A DNA stretch of 62,481 bases. Source: a virus. Shown piece after piece: positions 9,905 to 18,967 of this stretch (its first letter is position 1; every line of letters begins with the position of its first letter). The notes below the pieces were generated by a model. It saw only the letters and a program-made list of their open reading frames with translations, had not been told where the DNA came from and ran no database searches. The translations under genes were made by a program, and so were the position numbers. The stretch spans positions 1-62,481 of IMG/VR virus record IMGVR_UViG_3300030103_001665; one strand, 5' to 3'.

Positions 9905-12298
9905 CTAAATAACTGGTGCTTGTCCTGCTTGATTTTCAAAATCTATTGGTAATAAATCATTTTTTCTTTGATCTATCATTTGACTTTGCTGTGTGCCAGC
10001 TATCCTTGTTCTTTTATCTTTACGATCTTCTATTTCTTGTTCTTTCATTGTTTCACGCTGAGTTTTCATTTGCTCTAATTGCAATTGATAATTAAACTCT
10101 TCAGCCATTAATTGACGTTTAATCTCAGCTTCTGTTTGCATACGTTGTATTTCAAATTGAGACTTTGCTTGTTCAAAGTTTACTTTCTCCGAAGTTAAAG
10201 CTTGTTGTTTTTGAACCTCTGCTTCTGCTGCTTTTTCCGCTGCAGCTGCATTAGCCTGAGCCTGTTGTTGAGCCATTTCAGATTGCATCTGTCTTTCTCT
10301 TTGTAATTTACGTCTTCGCTTTTGCTTTAACATTTGATTAGCTAGTTTTAAATTACGTATTTGACGTAACTCAATAGCGTCTTCTAAATCTATACCACCA
10401 CTAGATAAAGCAACTTGTATGTTTTGTTCTAATTTAGCTTTTTCTTCTTCATCTGGTTCTAAATCTAAAAATATACCAAAGTCATGTAGATTTAATTTAT
10501 CTATTTGTCTTAATGTAGAAGTGTTAAATATGTTTAAACTATCTCTTAATGCATTAGCCGTTAAAGGATAATCTAACATATCTTTTATTTTTTTAGAAAT
10601 ATTTTCACACATTCTTAATGTTAAAAATAAACTAGCATTGTTTATATGTTTAGTAGCTATATTAGATGCTTGAGCTGCAAGTTTTTGTAATCCAACTAGT
10701 GTATTACTATCTTGTATACTTCCATCTCTTGCTTCGTTTAATCCCGTCACATCTCTTATCATTTGTAAATAATAATTATATGTAGATATTAAACTTTGTA
10801 TTTTCGCCTGACCAGATCCGCTACTTAATTCTTGTACTGGAACTTTACCTCTATTTAATTCACCATCTTGAGTAAGTGATCTACCTACAACAGAACCAGT
10901 TTGAAAATACATATTCAAAGCTTCCTGTGGATTATAATTAGTACCATTTCCAAGATCAACCTCTGCTAAACCATCCATATCTAGAAATACACCATCTGGA
11001 ACCATTCTAGCAATTACTTGTTGAAGTTTTAAATGAGTTATTTGAATCATATCCGCAAACCCAGTTATTCTGCTAACTGTAGAATCAATACGTCCTTTGT
11101 ACATTCTTGGAGCACAAATCGCGTAATTCATTTCTACTTTAGTTGTATCCGCAAAAGGTCTTGTCATGTTTTTACACATCTCCCATTTTAACAACATATC
11201 AGTTCCTAAAACCTTAACACCTTTGTATAAAACCTCTATAGTTCTACCAACTCTTTCAAAGTTTTCATTTTCAGGTGGATTAAATGTATCTGGTTTTTCA
11301 ATAGCTTTAACTAACCCTTGTTCTGTTTGTTTTATCTTAAAAACCTGATCCATATATGTTTTATATTCAAAATATAAAACTGGTATAGTATTTTGATCAT
11401 TTGGTCCATTACCATATCCATACATGTATGTTCTATTACCTTGGTACTCTTGGATTTTTTTTAATTCACTATCTGATAAGTTTGGAAACTGTTTAGCAAT
11501 TTCAGGTAAAGTAACCATTTTATATTCACCAACATAATATATATCTTCAAAATTTGGATCTTCTGTATAAGAATATACTAAATTAGCAGGATCAACATAA
11601 TCAATAGTTATACCATTTGAAGTATTAAAATTTGTTTTTACAGCTCCTATACCACAAGTAACTAGATCATAGTTTATTCTTCTTCTAATTAAATCCCATC
11701 TATTTACATCTAATACTTGATTGATAGCTTCTTCTTCTGCTATTTCTATACCCTGCTTATAAGATAATTGCATGTGTAATTCTAATTCTTCTGCATTTTC
11801 AGGCATTTTATCTTCTGGTACATCTGTATTAAATAGATTAGAACCTAGAGTACTAGTTATTCTTTTCATTACATCTCTAGCAAACATATCTTGCGCTAGC
11901 ATTTCTGCATAGTTAGTTCTTTTTTCTACTGATGCAGGATCTTGAGCAAAAGCATTAACATCATAATCTTTATTAGATATACCATTTGTTAATATATCTA
12001 CAAATTTAGAAATAATAGGAACTGGTTTCCAATCTAAATTTAAATAAGATAAATCACCATTAATAGATAATTCATCTTTATATTTTTGAGTAGGTTGTTC
12101 ACCTCTTGCATACAACCTTAATCTATTGTAGTTATTCCAAGTAGTTAAATACCTATTACCATTAGTTCTTCCCTGAGAAAACCACTCTTGCTCTATAGCT
12201 TGAGCCACCTGCTCGCCATATTCAAAGCTTGCTTTTTCCGCGTCGCTAACCACTTGGCTAGGGAAAATACTACTACCGTTAGTGTATATACTCTTCAT
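9905..12298 (-). CDS. Portal protein
   Basis: The 797-residue protein sits directly after the large terminase gene (1-base spacing) and before scaffold and capsid, the standard portal position. The N-terminal half contains YNRLRLYARGEQPTQKYKD and WKPVPIISKFVDILTNGIS, phrases typical of portals in crAss-like and related marine phages. The C-terminal 170 residues are a long, Gln/Lys/Glu-rich helical region (about 630-760), compatible with the barrel and crown helices. It would form the dodecameric DNA channel at one capsid vertex. Strong by context and moderate to strong by sequence. Confidence 0.85.
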   Translation of the reverse strand: MKSIYTNGSSIFPSQVVSDAEKASFEYGEQVAQAIEQEWFSQGRTNGNRYLTTWNNYNRLRLYARGEQPTQKYKDELSINGDLSYLNLDWKPVPIISKFVDILTNGISNKDYDVNAFAQDPASVEKRTNYAEMLAQDMFARDVMKRITSTLGSNLFNTDVPEDKMPENAEELELHMQLSYKQGIEIAEEEAINQVLDVNRWDLIRRRINYDLVTCGIGAVKTNFNTSNGITIDYVDPANLVYSYTEDPNFEDIYYVGEYKMVTLPEIAKQFPNLSDSELKKIQEYQGNRTYMYGYGNGPNDQNTIPVLYFEYKTYMDQVFKIKQTEQGLVKAIEKPDTFNPPENENFERVGRTIEVLYKGVKVLGTDMLLKWEMCKNMTRPFADTTKVEMNYAICAPRMYKGRIDSTVSRITGFADMIQITHLKLQQVIARMVPDGVFLDMDGLAEVDLGNGTNYNPQEALNMYFQTGSVVGRSLTQDGELNRGKVPVQELSSGSGQAKIQSLISTYNYYLQMIRDVTGLNEARDGSIQDSNTLVGLQKLAAQASNIATKHINNASLFLTLRMCENISKKIKDMLDYPLTANALRDSLNIFNTSTLRQIDKLNLHDFGIFLDLEPDEEEKAKLEQNIQVALSSGGIDLEDAIELRQIRNLKLANQMLKQKRRRKLQRERQMQSEMAQQQAQANAAAAEKAAEAEVQKQQALTSEKVNFEQAKSQFEIQRMQTEAEIKRQLMAEEFNYQLQLEQMKTQRETMKEQEIEDRKDKRTRIAGTQQSQMIDQRKNDLLPIDFENQAGQAPVI

Positions 12299-14512
12299 TT
12301 ATTTTATTATTTTTGATAAAGAACCTCTATTATCATATTTTTTAATTCCTAAATTGTAACTCTGTCTAACTATTTTTGGAATAGGTCTATATTTATTTTT
12401 ATTACAAGCCATTAAAGCAAGTCCTGAACTAATAGAAGCATCATGAGTGGTTCTATTATTTATATCAAATCTACTCCAATCATTTAATGTGCGTTGAAAA
12501 TAAGTATCACCATGTGTGTTATCTGATCTTAACCCTACATAGTTTTCAATATAACTTTCTATCGCAGAAGCATGAGCCTGTTTAATATCTTCACTTGAAT
12601 TAGGTATTCCACCTATTTCTCTTTCGGTTACTGATAATTTATTATATATTTTATCAGGTCTATTCATTGCAAAACCTCTGTAACCTCTACGTTTAAAATG
12701 ATATAATAATCTTGGTTTATTGTTTTCAGCAAGTAATGGCATTCCATAAAATATACACGCCATAAGAACATCTTCAAAAAAGATCTCTGCTGTTTGTGGT
12801 CTTGCTATATATTCTAAAAAGAAGTGATTAGGTGGAACATCTTCCATGCTAAATTTAGTTAAACCATGAAGAGATCCTTTAGAACCTCTTTTATCTACAG
12901 TACCAGATATATCATAAGGGTCACATCCAAATGCTCCAAGTGTTTCATTTCCAGGATATTTAACACCTAGTTTATTTATTACATTATTTTGTAATCTTTT
13001 AGGCGGAACCCATGAAATAAAAAATCTTCCATTTTTATTTGGATTAAAAACTACTTCAGTATCTTTTATTCCTCCTATCCATTGAAAACTTCCTTGTGTT
13101 ATAATTGCTGAGTTTTTAACATCTTCATTCCAATCTATTTGCTCATAGATTTTTGTTAAATTAAACAATGATGATTTTGCTTCATCTCTAAAAGCATGTT
13201 CAGTTGTTCTTGGAAATTGTCTATAAAATTCATTTAAAGCATCTTGATCTTGTTTTAAACCATCAACTTCATTTTGCCAATAATCAACTACGCCTAATGT
13301 TATAGGAACTCCTTGTGGTCCTTTAATTAAATCTTTCGGTGTTTCAAATACAGGTATTCCATAAGAATCAATGTATCCTTCGTAGTTCCACTCCATAGGT
13401 ATGAACAAACTATATAATCCCGAACGAGTCTGTCCGTTGCGGTTTCTTTGTGTGACGTCTGAATCATTATATAATTTTTTAAAATTACTACCACCTTTAT
13501 CTAAAGCGTTTGATGTTGAACCCATCATACATTTACCGATAATTCTACTACCTAATCGTAAACAAGTTTTAGTAACTCTCCAGTTGTTTAATATATTGTT
13601 AGGTCTTTCCCATTTACCACTCTCATCGTGTACTAATAATTTTAATTTTTCACCATCATAACTATTATCACCTGTATTTTTCCAATCAATAGTAGTATCT
13701 AATCCTTGTAATTCTGGAAGTGTTTCATTTTGTGTAAGTTTACGTCTAGTAAATTTACTTGCTGGAACTCTATAAGCTAATTCTGTTTTAGGTCGATCCA
13801 TACCATCTTGAATCGGTTTAAAAAAGAAAGGATAATTAACTGATATAGGTACAACTTTATCAGTAAACATTGTTTTTGCATCAGGTCCTGATTTTGATAA
13901 TATACCGTATCTACTATCAGAAGATATTGTTGCTTGATTAACTGTTTCACCTGAAGCCATAAATGAAAAACCTGAACGTCTATTCTTAAGATAACACATT
14001 CCATAACATCTATCATCAGCTTTACAAGCTTCCCAGAATATAAAAAATAATCTGTTTGCTTGTCTAAAATCTGGTTTACCTACATCAATTTTACTCCATT
14101 GTAAATACATGTAATGGGTTCCAGTTATATAAGTTTTTACATCATTATTATAAAACCAAAATCCTTCATCTCTACGAATAAATTCTTTATCAATATAATC
14201 GTACCAAGTTTCTTTAAAATCTAAAGGATAATCTTCCCAATCAAAAATAGTTTTAATTCTTTTTAATTCTTTAGGTAGAGGTTGATACTCAAATTTATTA
14301 TCTTTAAATTTAATTATTTCTTTTTCTTTAGGTAAAGCTATTTTAAGGTTTTGTATTTCGTATATTTCACCTATTTCACCTGTTTTAGATATAACTATTA
14401 CATCATGTTCTACGTTATATCCATAATCCCATTTTTTATACCTATTATTTTTTTTAATAATTTTAGGTTTAATATGGTTATCTAATATTTTATATAAGGT
14501 TTGTTGATACAT
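12299..14512 (-). CDS. terL: Terminase large subunit (DNA packaging ATPase-nuclease)
   Basis: This 737-residue protein has an N-terminal ATPase with an atypical Walker A-like segment (YLKNRRSGFSFMASG, near residues 175-190) and a Walker B of the form KLLVHDES (near 292) ending in the expected acidic pair. A C-terminal RNase H-like nuclease starts with FGCDPYD (near 525). The deviating Walker A and the overall layout recall the terminases of crAss-like phages. It would pump genome-length DNA into the prohead through the portal. It is followed at once by the portal and preceded by a small gene that may encode the partner subunit. Confidence 0.9.
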   Translation of the reverse strand: MYQQTLYKILDNHIKPKIIKKNNRYKKWDYGYNVEHDVIVISKTGEIGEIYEIQNLKIALPKEKEIIKFKDNKFEYQPLPKELKRIKTIFDWEDYPLDFKETWYDYIDKEFIRRDEGFWFYNNDVKTYITGTHYMYLQWSKIDVGKPDFRQANRLFFIFWEACKADDRCYGMCYLKNRRSGFSFMASGETVNQATISSDSRYGILSKSGPDAKTMFTDKVVPISVNYPFFFKPIQDGMDRPKTELAYRVPASKFTRRKLTQNETLPELQGLDTTIDWKNTGDNSYDGEKLKLLVHDESGKWERPNNILNNWRVTKTCLRLGSRIIGKCMMGSTSNALDKGGSNFKKLYNDSDVTQRNRNGQTRSGLYSLFIPMEWNYEGYIDSYGIPVFETPKDLIKGPQGVPITLGVVDYWQNEVDGLKQDQDALNEFYRQFPRTTEHAFRDEAKSSLFNLTKIYEQIDWNEDVKNSAIITQGSFQWIGGIKDTEVVFNPNKNGRFFISWVPPKRLQNNVINKLGVKYPGNETLGAFGCDPYDISGTVDKRGSKGSLHGLTKFSMEDVPPNHFFLEYIARPQTAEIFFEDVLMACIFYGMPLLAENNKPRLLYHFKRRGYRGFAMNRPDKIYNKLSVTEREIGGIPNSSEDIKQAHASAIESYIENYVGLRSDNTHGDTYFQRTLNDWSRFDINNRTTHDASISSGLALMACNKNKYRPIPKIVRQSYNLGIKKYDNRGSLSKIIK

Positions 14513-14790
14513 TACTTAGATCTTCCTTCAGCAAAACCTTTAAATTCTTTAGGTTTTTTAGTTTCTTGTTCAACTTTACCTTCTATGATATTTTCTTCTT
14601 CATTTATTTTTGATAAAATTTCAAAAGCATCAAATATAGCTAGTTTTTTTGTAGCTGCAGCATTTTTTAATCTGTCTGCGGAAATATCTGGTCCAAAATC
14701 TATAATCGGTTCTTTAGCAACTTTAATCAGTTCTTCAACTGCCACATGCCCAGCTTGGATTATATTCTTTTTTATTTTCTTTATCTCCAT
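14512..14790 (-). CDS. Small conserved protein upstream of TerL (small terminase candidate)
   Basis: The 92-residue product has a helix (residues ~37-66, ISADRLKNAAATKKLAIFDA) and a charged C-terminus. Its stop overlaps the TerL start by one base, indicating translational coupling. Position and size suit a small terminase subunit that recognises packaging DNA. I cannot see a clear helix-turn-helix, so this is a positional guess. Its 5' end overlaps the next upstream gene by 56 bases in another frame. Confidence 0.45.
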   Translation of the reverse strand: MEIKKIKKNIIQAGHVAVEELIKVAKEPIIDFGPDISADRLKNAAATKKLAIFDAFEILSKINEEENIIEGKVEQETKKPKEFKGFAEGRSK

Positions 14791-15340
14791 ACTTAATTAC
14801 AATATCATTTGATTTCATACAATAAAGGCGTTCTTCATCTATAAAAAACTCCCATTCAGCACCTGGTTTAAAACCTACCATATCACCTGGGTTAATTTTA
14901 GATGCTTCTAATGAATTATTACCAATTTTTAACAACCCAATATAAGGATCTTCTTTTCTATTCTTTAAAGAATCAGAATTTTTTAATGGTTTTATAAAAC
15001 ATCTTTCACCAAAAGATTTCCATGTATCTTTATTTTTGTATAAATATATTTGATCCATACTTGCAAAATACATATTATCTTTAAAATAAGATCTACTATT
15101 TTTTTGTACACCTTTCATATCATAGAATCTTCTAAATATGTTTTGATGAACAATAATAATATCTCCTTTTTTAATAGGTGTAGAAAAAGCAATTGGTGTT
15201 TCAATTACTTTTGCCAACCTATTTACAAATTTCCAAGATTCAACTTTTGTATTTAAAATTAAATCTTTTTTACCTACTTTTTTACTATTAGCATACCTAT
15301 CACCTATAGGTTCTATAATAAAATCATATAAACTTTTCAT
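14735..15340 (-). CDS. GroES-like co-chaperonin-related phage protein (201 aa)
   Basis: The N-terminal 110 residues follow a small beta-barrel pattern: FIIEPIGDRY at residues ~7-16, then TPIKKGDIIIVHQNIFRRFY near 55-75, resembling the GroES barrel and the equivalent proteins of marine phages. It is twice the size of a normal GroES. A C-terminal part contains GDMVGFKPGAEWEFFIDEERLY, a second barrel-like strand set. It sits beside terminase, portal and capsid genes, where a T4 gp31-like helper for capsid folding would make sense. No clear mobile loop can be assigned, so an alternative is a structural protein that merely shares the fold. Confidence 0.45.
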   Translation of the reverse strand: MKSLYDFIIEPIGDRYANSKKVGKKDLILNTKVESWKFVNRLAKVIETPIAFSTPIKKGDIIIVHQNIFRRFYDMKGVQKNSRSYFKDNMYFASMDQIYLYKNKDTWKSFGERCFIKPLKNSDSLKNRKEDPYIGLLKIGNNSLEASKINPGDMVGFKPGAEWEFFIDEERLYCMKSNDIVIKYGDKENKKEYNPSWACGS

Positions 15341-15567
15341 TAATACTGTAAATCGTATTCAATAGAAATAGCCATTTGTGAGTTAAATTTTTTCCAAGGT
15401 AATATTTCGCCACTTTTCTTTATATGAATATTATATGAATTATCTTTCTCTTCAAATAAAATGTGAGAAATTATATGATTACCATATACTTCTTGACCCA
15501 CTGAATAATGCATGGCATTATTTTTATAATCAGCACCAATGCTAATTTTACGTATTACACTACTCAT
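15340..15567 (-). CDS. Conserved hypothetical phage protein (75 aa)
   Basis: The small, beta-rich protein starts MSSVIRKISIGADYKNNAMHY, a phrase I have seen in marine phage genomes without a function. The following residues (YSVGQEVYGNHIISHILF) suggest a compact beta fold. The stop overlaps the next start by one base and the start overlaps the preceding gene by 8 bases, so it is part of a tightly coupled set upstream of the packaging genes. Confidence 0.6.
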   Translation of the reverse strand: MSSVIRKISIGADYKNNAMHYSVGQEVYGNHIISHILFEEKDNSYNIHIKKSGEILPWKKFNSQMAISIEYDLQY

Positions 15568-15820
15568 TTTCTTCTTCTTCTTCTGCTACAACATTTGTGT
15601 AAGAACCGTCTTCTAAATTTATATTTATTGAACCGTAATTATTTTCTAATTCTTTTTTGAATTCTTCTTGATCTTGATTAACACCAGCTAACTCATGTAA
15701 AAAACCGTGTTTTTGAGATTCTACTAATCCAATATTAAATACTATATTGTTTAATTTTGTTTGAAAATCTTTTACTGTTTCAAATTCTTTTTCTGTTATT
15801 TTTTTAATTTCTTCACTCAT
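15560..15820 (-). CDS. Hypothetical acidic helical protein (86 aa)
   Basis: Mostly helical with a coiled-coil-like segment (residues 1-60, EKEFETVKDFQTKLNNIVF) and an acidic tail of consecutive Glu residues. No function is recognised. It overlaps the next gene by 8 bases. Similar small proteins accompany terminase genes in other marine phages. Confidence 0.55.
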   Translation of the reverse strand: MSEEIKKITEKEFETVKDFQTKLNNIVFNIGLVESQKHGFLHELAGVNQDQEEFKKELENNYGSININLEDGSYTNVVAEEEEENE

Positions 15821-15830
15821 TTTATTTAAT

Positions 15831-16190
15831 TTAATTTGTTAATATCCAATGTCTTTTATACACTGTAATATGGTTTGCATCTCCTTCAAACTGGCAATGT
15901 AATTTTCCATCTACAAAACTATACTTTATAAATACTTCGTAATTTTTTTCTTTATTTATTAGTTTTGTTTTAATATAATTTTCACCTTCTTCAATTACTA
16001 TTTCTGGTAAAGATTTATTTTCAGCAAAAGAAAAATTAATAAATTCATAACCTTTTTTTTCATCATGTAATATAACTACATAATAACTTGTTTTGCCACT
16101 TGACCAGGTTCCTCTTAATTTGTCACCTAATTCTGTACTGTTTATAGCAATGCTAAATAGCATAACTATACATAATAATAATTTTTTCAT
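15831..16190 (-). CDS. Exported small protein, possibly lipocalin-like (119 aa)
   Basis: Residues 1-18 form a Sec signal peptide (MKKLLLCIVMLFSIAINS). The mature part begins near TELGDKLRGTW and is beta-rich with a GTW-type first strand, reminiscent of small lipocalin-like or META-like barrels. There is no lipobox. The product would be in the periplasm or secreted. Its place between holin and packaging genes does not explain it. It adds to the group of exported proteins near 47.7-50.5 kb. Confidence 0.6.
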   Translation of the reverse strand: MKKLLLCIVMLFSIAINSTELGDKLRGTWSSGKTSYYVVILHDEKKGYEFINFSFAENKSLPEIVIEEGENYIKTKLINKEKNYEVFIKYSFVDGKLHCQFEGDANHITVYKRHWILTN

Positions 16191-16220
16191 TTAATTTTAA
16201 TTAATTTAATTTAATACTTC

Positions 16221-16250
16221 TATAGATATAATCACTTGTTTTTATCTATA
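16221..16250 (-). terminator. AT-rich inverted repeat upstream of exported-protein gene
   Basis: TATAGATA and TATCTATA form an 8-bp inverted repeat around a 14-base loop in the 61-base gap after the holin gene. It could be a weak terminator or an operator near a late promoter. The absence of GC pairs argues against strong termination. Confidence 0.4.
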
Positions 16251-16251
16251 T

Positions 16252-16707
16252 TTACCCTTTGAATATGCTTGTAACCTTTTCACTACTTCGACCACCGAAA
16301 TAAGCTAGAACAACAGCCATCATAACTTTTTCAAAAGTATCGTTCCATAATTCATTTATATGAAAAGGTATTGTTTCTACACTATCTAGTATACCCGCAA
16401 AAGAAAATACAACAATACACCATACTAAAACTAATGGACGTACATTTTTTGACATCCAAGAATCAGACATAGAATCTGCTTCCCACCTTGATGTTATAGC
16501 TTCTATTTCTTTATTCTGTTGTTCGTATATTATTTGTTGTAATTTTATCTTATCATCTGCAGGAGCATCTGATTTTATTATTTCAGTTATAGCTTCTTTA
16601 GGAGAAGTTACTCCTTGTAATACATTACCTAATGTAGGATTTATTACAGTTGCTGCGCCAAGCAATAATTGCCCAACGGTCGTATCTTTAAATGCTTTTT
16701 TTGACAT
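16252..16707 (-). CDS. Holin, GTA holin-3TM-like
   Basis: The 151-residue membrane protein has an amphipathic/hydrophobic N-terminal stretch (residues ~10-30), the family phrase WEADSMSDSWMSKNVRPLVL (near 80-99), a hydrophobic segment LVLVWCIVVFSFAGIL and a further one near VMMAVVLAYFGG. This matches the three-segment holin family first known from gene transfer agents. It would make the inner-membrane lesion that releases endolysin. The likely endolysin (M15 peptidase) lies far away at 46.7 kb. The stop of the upstream gene overlaps this start. Confidence 0.75.
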   Translation of the reverse strand: MSKKAFKDTTVGQLLLGAATVINPTLGNVLQGVTSPKEAITEIIKSDAPADDKIKLQQIIYEQQNKEIEAITSRWEADSMSDSWMSKNVRPLVLVWCIVVFSFAGILDSVETIPFHINELWNDTFEKVMMAVVLAYFGGRSSEKVTSIFKG

Positions 16708-17993
16708 TAACTATTTTTATTAGTTGCACACCCAGCTTTACATCTACCTTTGTTAGTAAATACTACACCATCAATGACTGCTCTAATTCCACCCATTAAA
16801 TCAATATCAGGTATATGAAATCTAAAACTACCACCTGATGATTTACTACTTCCAGGAACTCCTAAATCTAAAGATGGAGGTGGTATTACATCTGGCTCTT
16901 CTACTGGTGTTGGTTCCGGTGGAAATACTTCTTCTGATACATTAACTATCTCTACAGCGTCAGTTTTTGGTGGACAATATCTATGTCCTTCTGGTTTTCC
17001 TGGTGAAGGACATGGAGCGTTAACAAACTCTTCCCATTCTTGATCAGGTTTAGCAGGATTATAAAAATCCTTACCTTCTCCCTCAATTCGTCTTCTACCA
17101 CCACCACCTGGTTCTTCTATAATTTCAGTTCCAGTTCCTGGTGTTACTATTCTTGTTATAATTTTATATCCTCCATCATCTAATTCTACTCTTTCTGTGG
17201 TAGTTACATTATCCTCAGGTCTATATACATAATCATAACCCTCTTGTTCATTGTTAGATCTTTCATCTGTACCATGATTTGATTGAAGAGGACTATTTTT
17301 CATCATGTTTAAAGCTGATCTTTCATCATCTTCAACTATAGTGTAACCTCTTGGAACAGCGTTATATCCTTCTCCTTTGTAATCTCCCATTACATAATTT
17401 TTATTAGGATTTCCAGCTACAAATTTTCCATCAACAATACTAACTACTCCTCCACCTTCTACCATCATTTCATATATTTGATCTCCAGTCATTTGCTCGG
17501 CAGGTATATTTTTATAAGCTTCTTTTTCTGAATCCCACTCTCCTTGTCTAACATTGTATTGACGTGTGCCAGATACACCTTTATTTTTTCTACCTCTATC
17601 AACTACAACCCTTCCATGTTGGTCTCTAAAAATATCTACACCTGTTAATCTACCAAAAAATCCTCTTTGTTTTTTAGATCTTTTAAAGTTTTTAATTTTA
17701 TCATAATCATCTGCTTTAAAATTACCACCAGCAATAGCTCCTTGATTATAATAATCTGCTAATTGATTAGCATACTCCATAGCTATTTCTTTTTCTGATC
17801 TTCCACCTCTAATTTTTTTATCGCCTCTTTGTCCAAACGTACTTTGTCCTTTTATTTCTCTAAACTGTCTTTGACCAGTAACATTTCTACCGTCATGCTG
17901 ATGTTCCCAGGGATTACCCGATCTATCTGTTACCCTGTGTTTTAAAGGACTTGTAATTTTGCCAAATGGATTGTTGTGTTGTTTATACCCCAT
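16707..17993 (-). CDS. Late protein with SPL/DERS motifs and proline-rich tail (428 aa)
   Basis: The N-terminus is basic and polar (NNPFGKITSPLKHRVTDRSG). The middle has a charged region, two DERS motifs (DDERSALNMMKNSPLQSN and TDERSNN, near residues 225-250), a Thr/Gly-rich stretch and a proline/cysteine-rich C-terminal third (CPSPGKPEGHRYCPP, PPEPTPVEEP). The end, RFHIPDIDLMGGI plus a Cys pair, is a short hydrophobic tail. No enzyme domain is seen. The SPL and DERS motifs are shared with neighbouring late proteins, suggesting a shared partner or processing enzyme. Confidence 0.6.
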   Translation of the reverse strand: MGYKQHNNPFGKITSPLKHRVTDRSGNPWEHQHDGRNVTGQRQFREIKGQSTFGQRGDKKIRGGRSEKEIAMEYANQLADYYNQGAIAGGNFKADDYDKIKNFKRSKKQRGFFGRLTGVDIFRDQHGRVVVDRGRKNKGVSGTRQYNVRQGEWDSEKEAYKNIPAEQMTGDQIYEMMVEGGGVVSIVDGKFVAGNPNKNYVMGDYKGEGYNAVPRGYTIVEDDERSALNMMKNSPLQSNHGTDERSNNEQEGYDYVYRPEDNVTTTERVELDDGGYKIITRIVTPGTGTEIIEEPGGGGRRRIEGEGKDFYNPAKPDQEWEEFVNAPCPSPGKPEGHRYCPPKTDAVEIVNVSEEVFPPEPTPVEEPDVIPPPSLDLGVPGSSKSSGGSFRFHIPDIDLMGGIRAVIDGVVFTNKGRCKAGCATNKNS

Positions 17994-17995
17994 AA

Positions 17996-18340
17996 TTAAT
18001 ATTTTTCAAATGGATCTGTTTTTGAATATGCTTCGGCTTCCCATGGTAAGTTTTGAGCGCCTTCTTTCATATCATCTCGTGAATATTTTTTACCTTTCCA
18101 ATAAACAAAATCTTCATCGTAATCTAAATCACCTCTTTGCATTTGATCTATGTGAACTTTTTCGTGTTCTATTACACTTTCTCTTTCTTCTGGATCGTTT
18201 ATTTTATTTGATACTAATATAGTACCATTTTTATTTGCTTTCCCTAAAACACCTTCTTCTAAATCAACATTATGTATAGGTGTATTATCTTCCATAAATG
18301 GAGCATTGATTTTAAAACCTTTACTTAATCTAAAAAACAT
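17996..18340 (-). CDS. Zincin-like metallopeptidase (HExxH), 114 aa
   Basis: VIEHEKVHIDQM (near residue 57) contains an HExxH zinc motif, and PWEAEAY about 40 residues later supplies a candidate third glutamate ligand, as in gluzincins. Small proteins with this layout are common in marine Bacteroidota phages. There is no signal peptide. It could process virion proteins or act in the host; no substrate is indicated. It lies next to proteins sharing SPx and DERS motifs, which are possible cleavage sites by inference only. The start follows the 50-aa gene within 5 bases. Confidence 0.72.
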   Translation of the reverse strand: MFFRLSKGFKINAPFMEDNTPIHNVDLEEGVLGKANKNGTILVSNKINDPEERESVIEHEKVHIDQMQRGDLDYDEDFVYWKGKKYSRDDMKEGAQNLPWEAEAYSKTDPFEKY

Positions 18341-18344
18341 ATTA

Positions 18345-18497
18345 TTATTTATAAGGAAATTTTTTATTTAAATAGTTTTGTCTTTCTTGACAACCACAGG
18401 GTTTATTAAGGCTGCTGGCAATATTCTGCACAACAGCCTTAATACCTGTTTTGTTAGTGAACTTTGCGATTGAATCGCCTAATCCTCTAGACTTCAT
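18345..18497 (-). CDS. Small conserved Cys-motif protein (50 aa)
   Basis: The translated product ends in PCGCQERQNYLNKKFPYK. The CGCxxRQxxLN-FPY ending is a widely conserved signature of tiny phage proteins that I cannot link to a function. The start MKSRGLGDSIAKFTNKTGIK is amphipathic. It fills the gap between the metallopeptidase and the 133-aa gene exactly, supporting a real gene. The Cys pair and basic composition allow a metal-binding or virion-associated role. Confidence 0.75.
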   Translation of the reverse strand: MKSRGLGDSIAKFTNKTGIKAVVQNIASSLNKPCGCQERQNYLNKKFPYK

Positions 18498-18499
18498 AC

Positions 18500-18901
18500 T
18501 TAAGCAACTTTAAATGATTTAAAGTAAACTCTTTTAGTAGGATCGTAAGCAGCGTTAACATCTGTTACGTCTTGTGGTAAAGTAACACTAGATTTTACGC
18601 CACCAGGATTAGCTGTAATAGCTCTATTAATAGCTTTTTTAACTTTATTAATATATCCTGTTGATGTTGGTTTAGCACTTGCAGCTCCAGGATCTGTAGC
18701 TTCTGCATCTACAGAAAAAAGAACTGTTACTGTTTTAGTAGCAGTAGTTAAAGTTGCAGACATTGCGTCTCCTGCTCCATTAGCCGCTACAGCTACAGTA
18801 AGAATAGAATCAGCTAATAATAAGTTGTCTCCATCTTCTGCTGGTACAGCACCTGAGTTGTCTTGTCCACCTGTTACGTGAAAATTAATCCATTTTGCCA
18901 T
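18500..18901 (-). CDS. Putative virion protein (133 aa)
   Basis: Starts MAKWINFHVTGGQ and is rich in Ala, Thr, Val and Gly, with alternating beta-type patterns (residues 25-75) and a short basic helix (NKVKKAINRAI). Proteins that begin this way occur repeatedly in phage structural regions. No catalytic motif. The gene is preceded by an A-rich repeat leader, suggesting strong initiation. Confidence 0.55.
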   Translation of the reverse strand: MAKWINFHVTGGQDNSGAVPAEDGDNLLLADSILTVAVAANGAGDAMSATLTTATKTVTVLFSVDAEATDPGAASAKPTSTGYINKVKKAINRAITANPGGVKSSVTLPQDVTDVNAAYDPTKRVYFKSFKVA

Positions 18902-18919
18902 GATTTTTGTTTTTAATTG

Positions 18920-18943
18920 TTTTTGTTTTTGTTTTTGTTTTTG
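18920..18943. repeat. TTTTTG hexamer repeat, four units, in a gene leader
   Basis: Four consecutive TTTTTG units (CAAAAA on the coding strand) lie about 20 bases upstream of the 133-aa gene start, inside a 66-base gap with no gene. On the minus-strand mRNA this gives an A-rich, unstructured leader. In Bacteroidota such leaders promote initiation in place of Shine-Dalgarno pairing; slippage-driven length change is possible. Confidence 0.8.
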
Positions 18944-18967
18944 GTTTTATACAGTTCCATGACTGTT

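Noticed and set aside
18902-18967. CRISPR-like array because of regular TTTTTG units
   Set aside because: Units are 6 bases long with no spacers; simple repeat in an A-rich leader.
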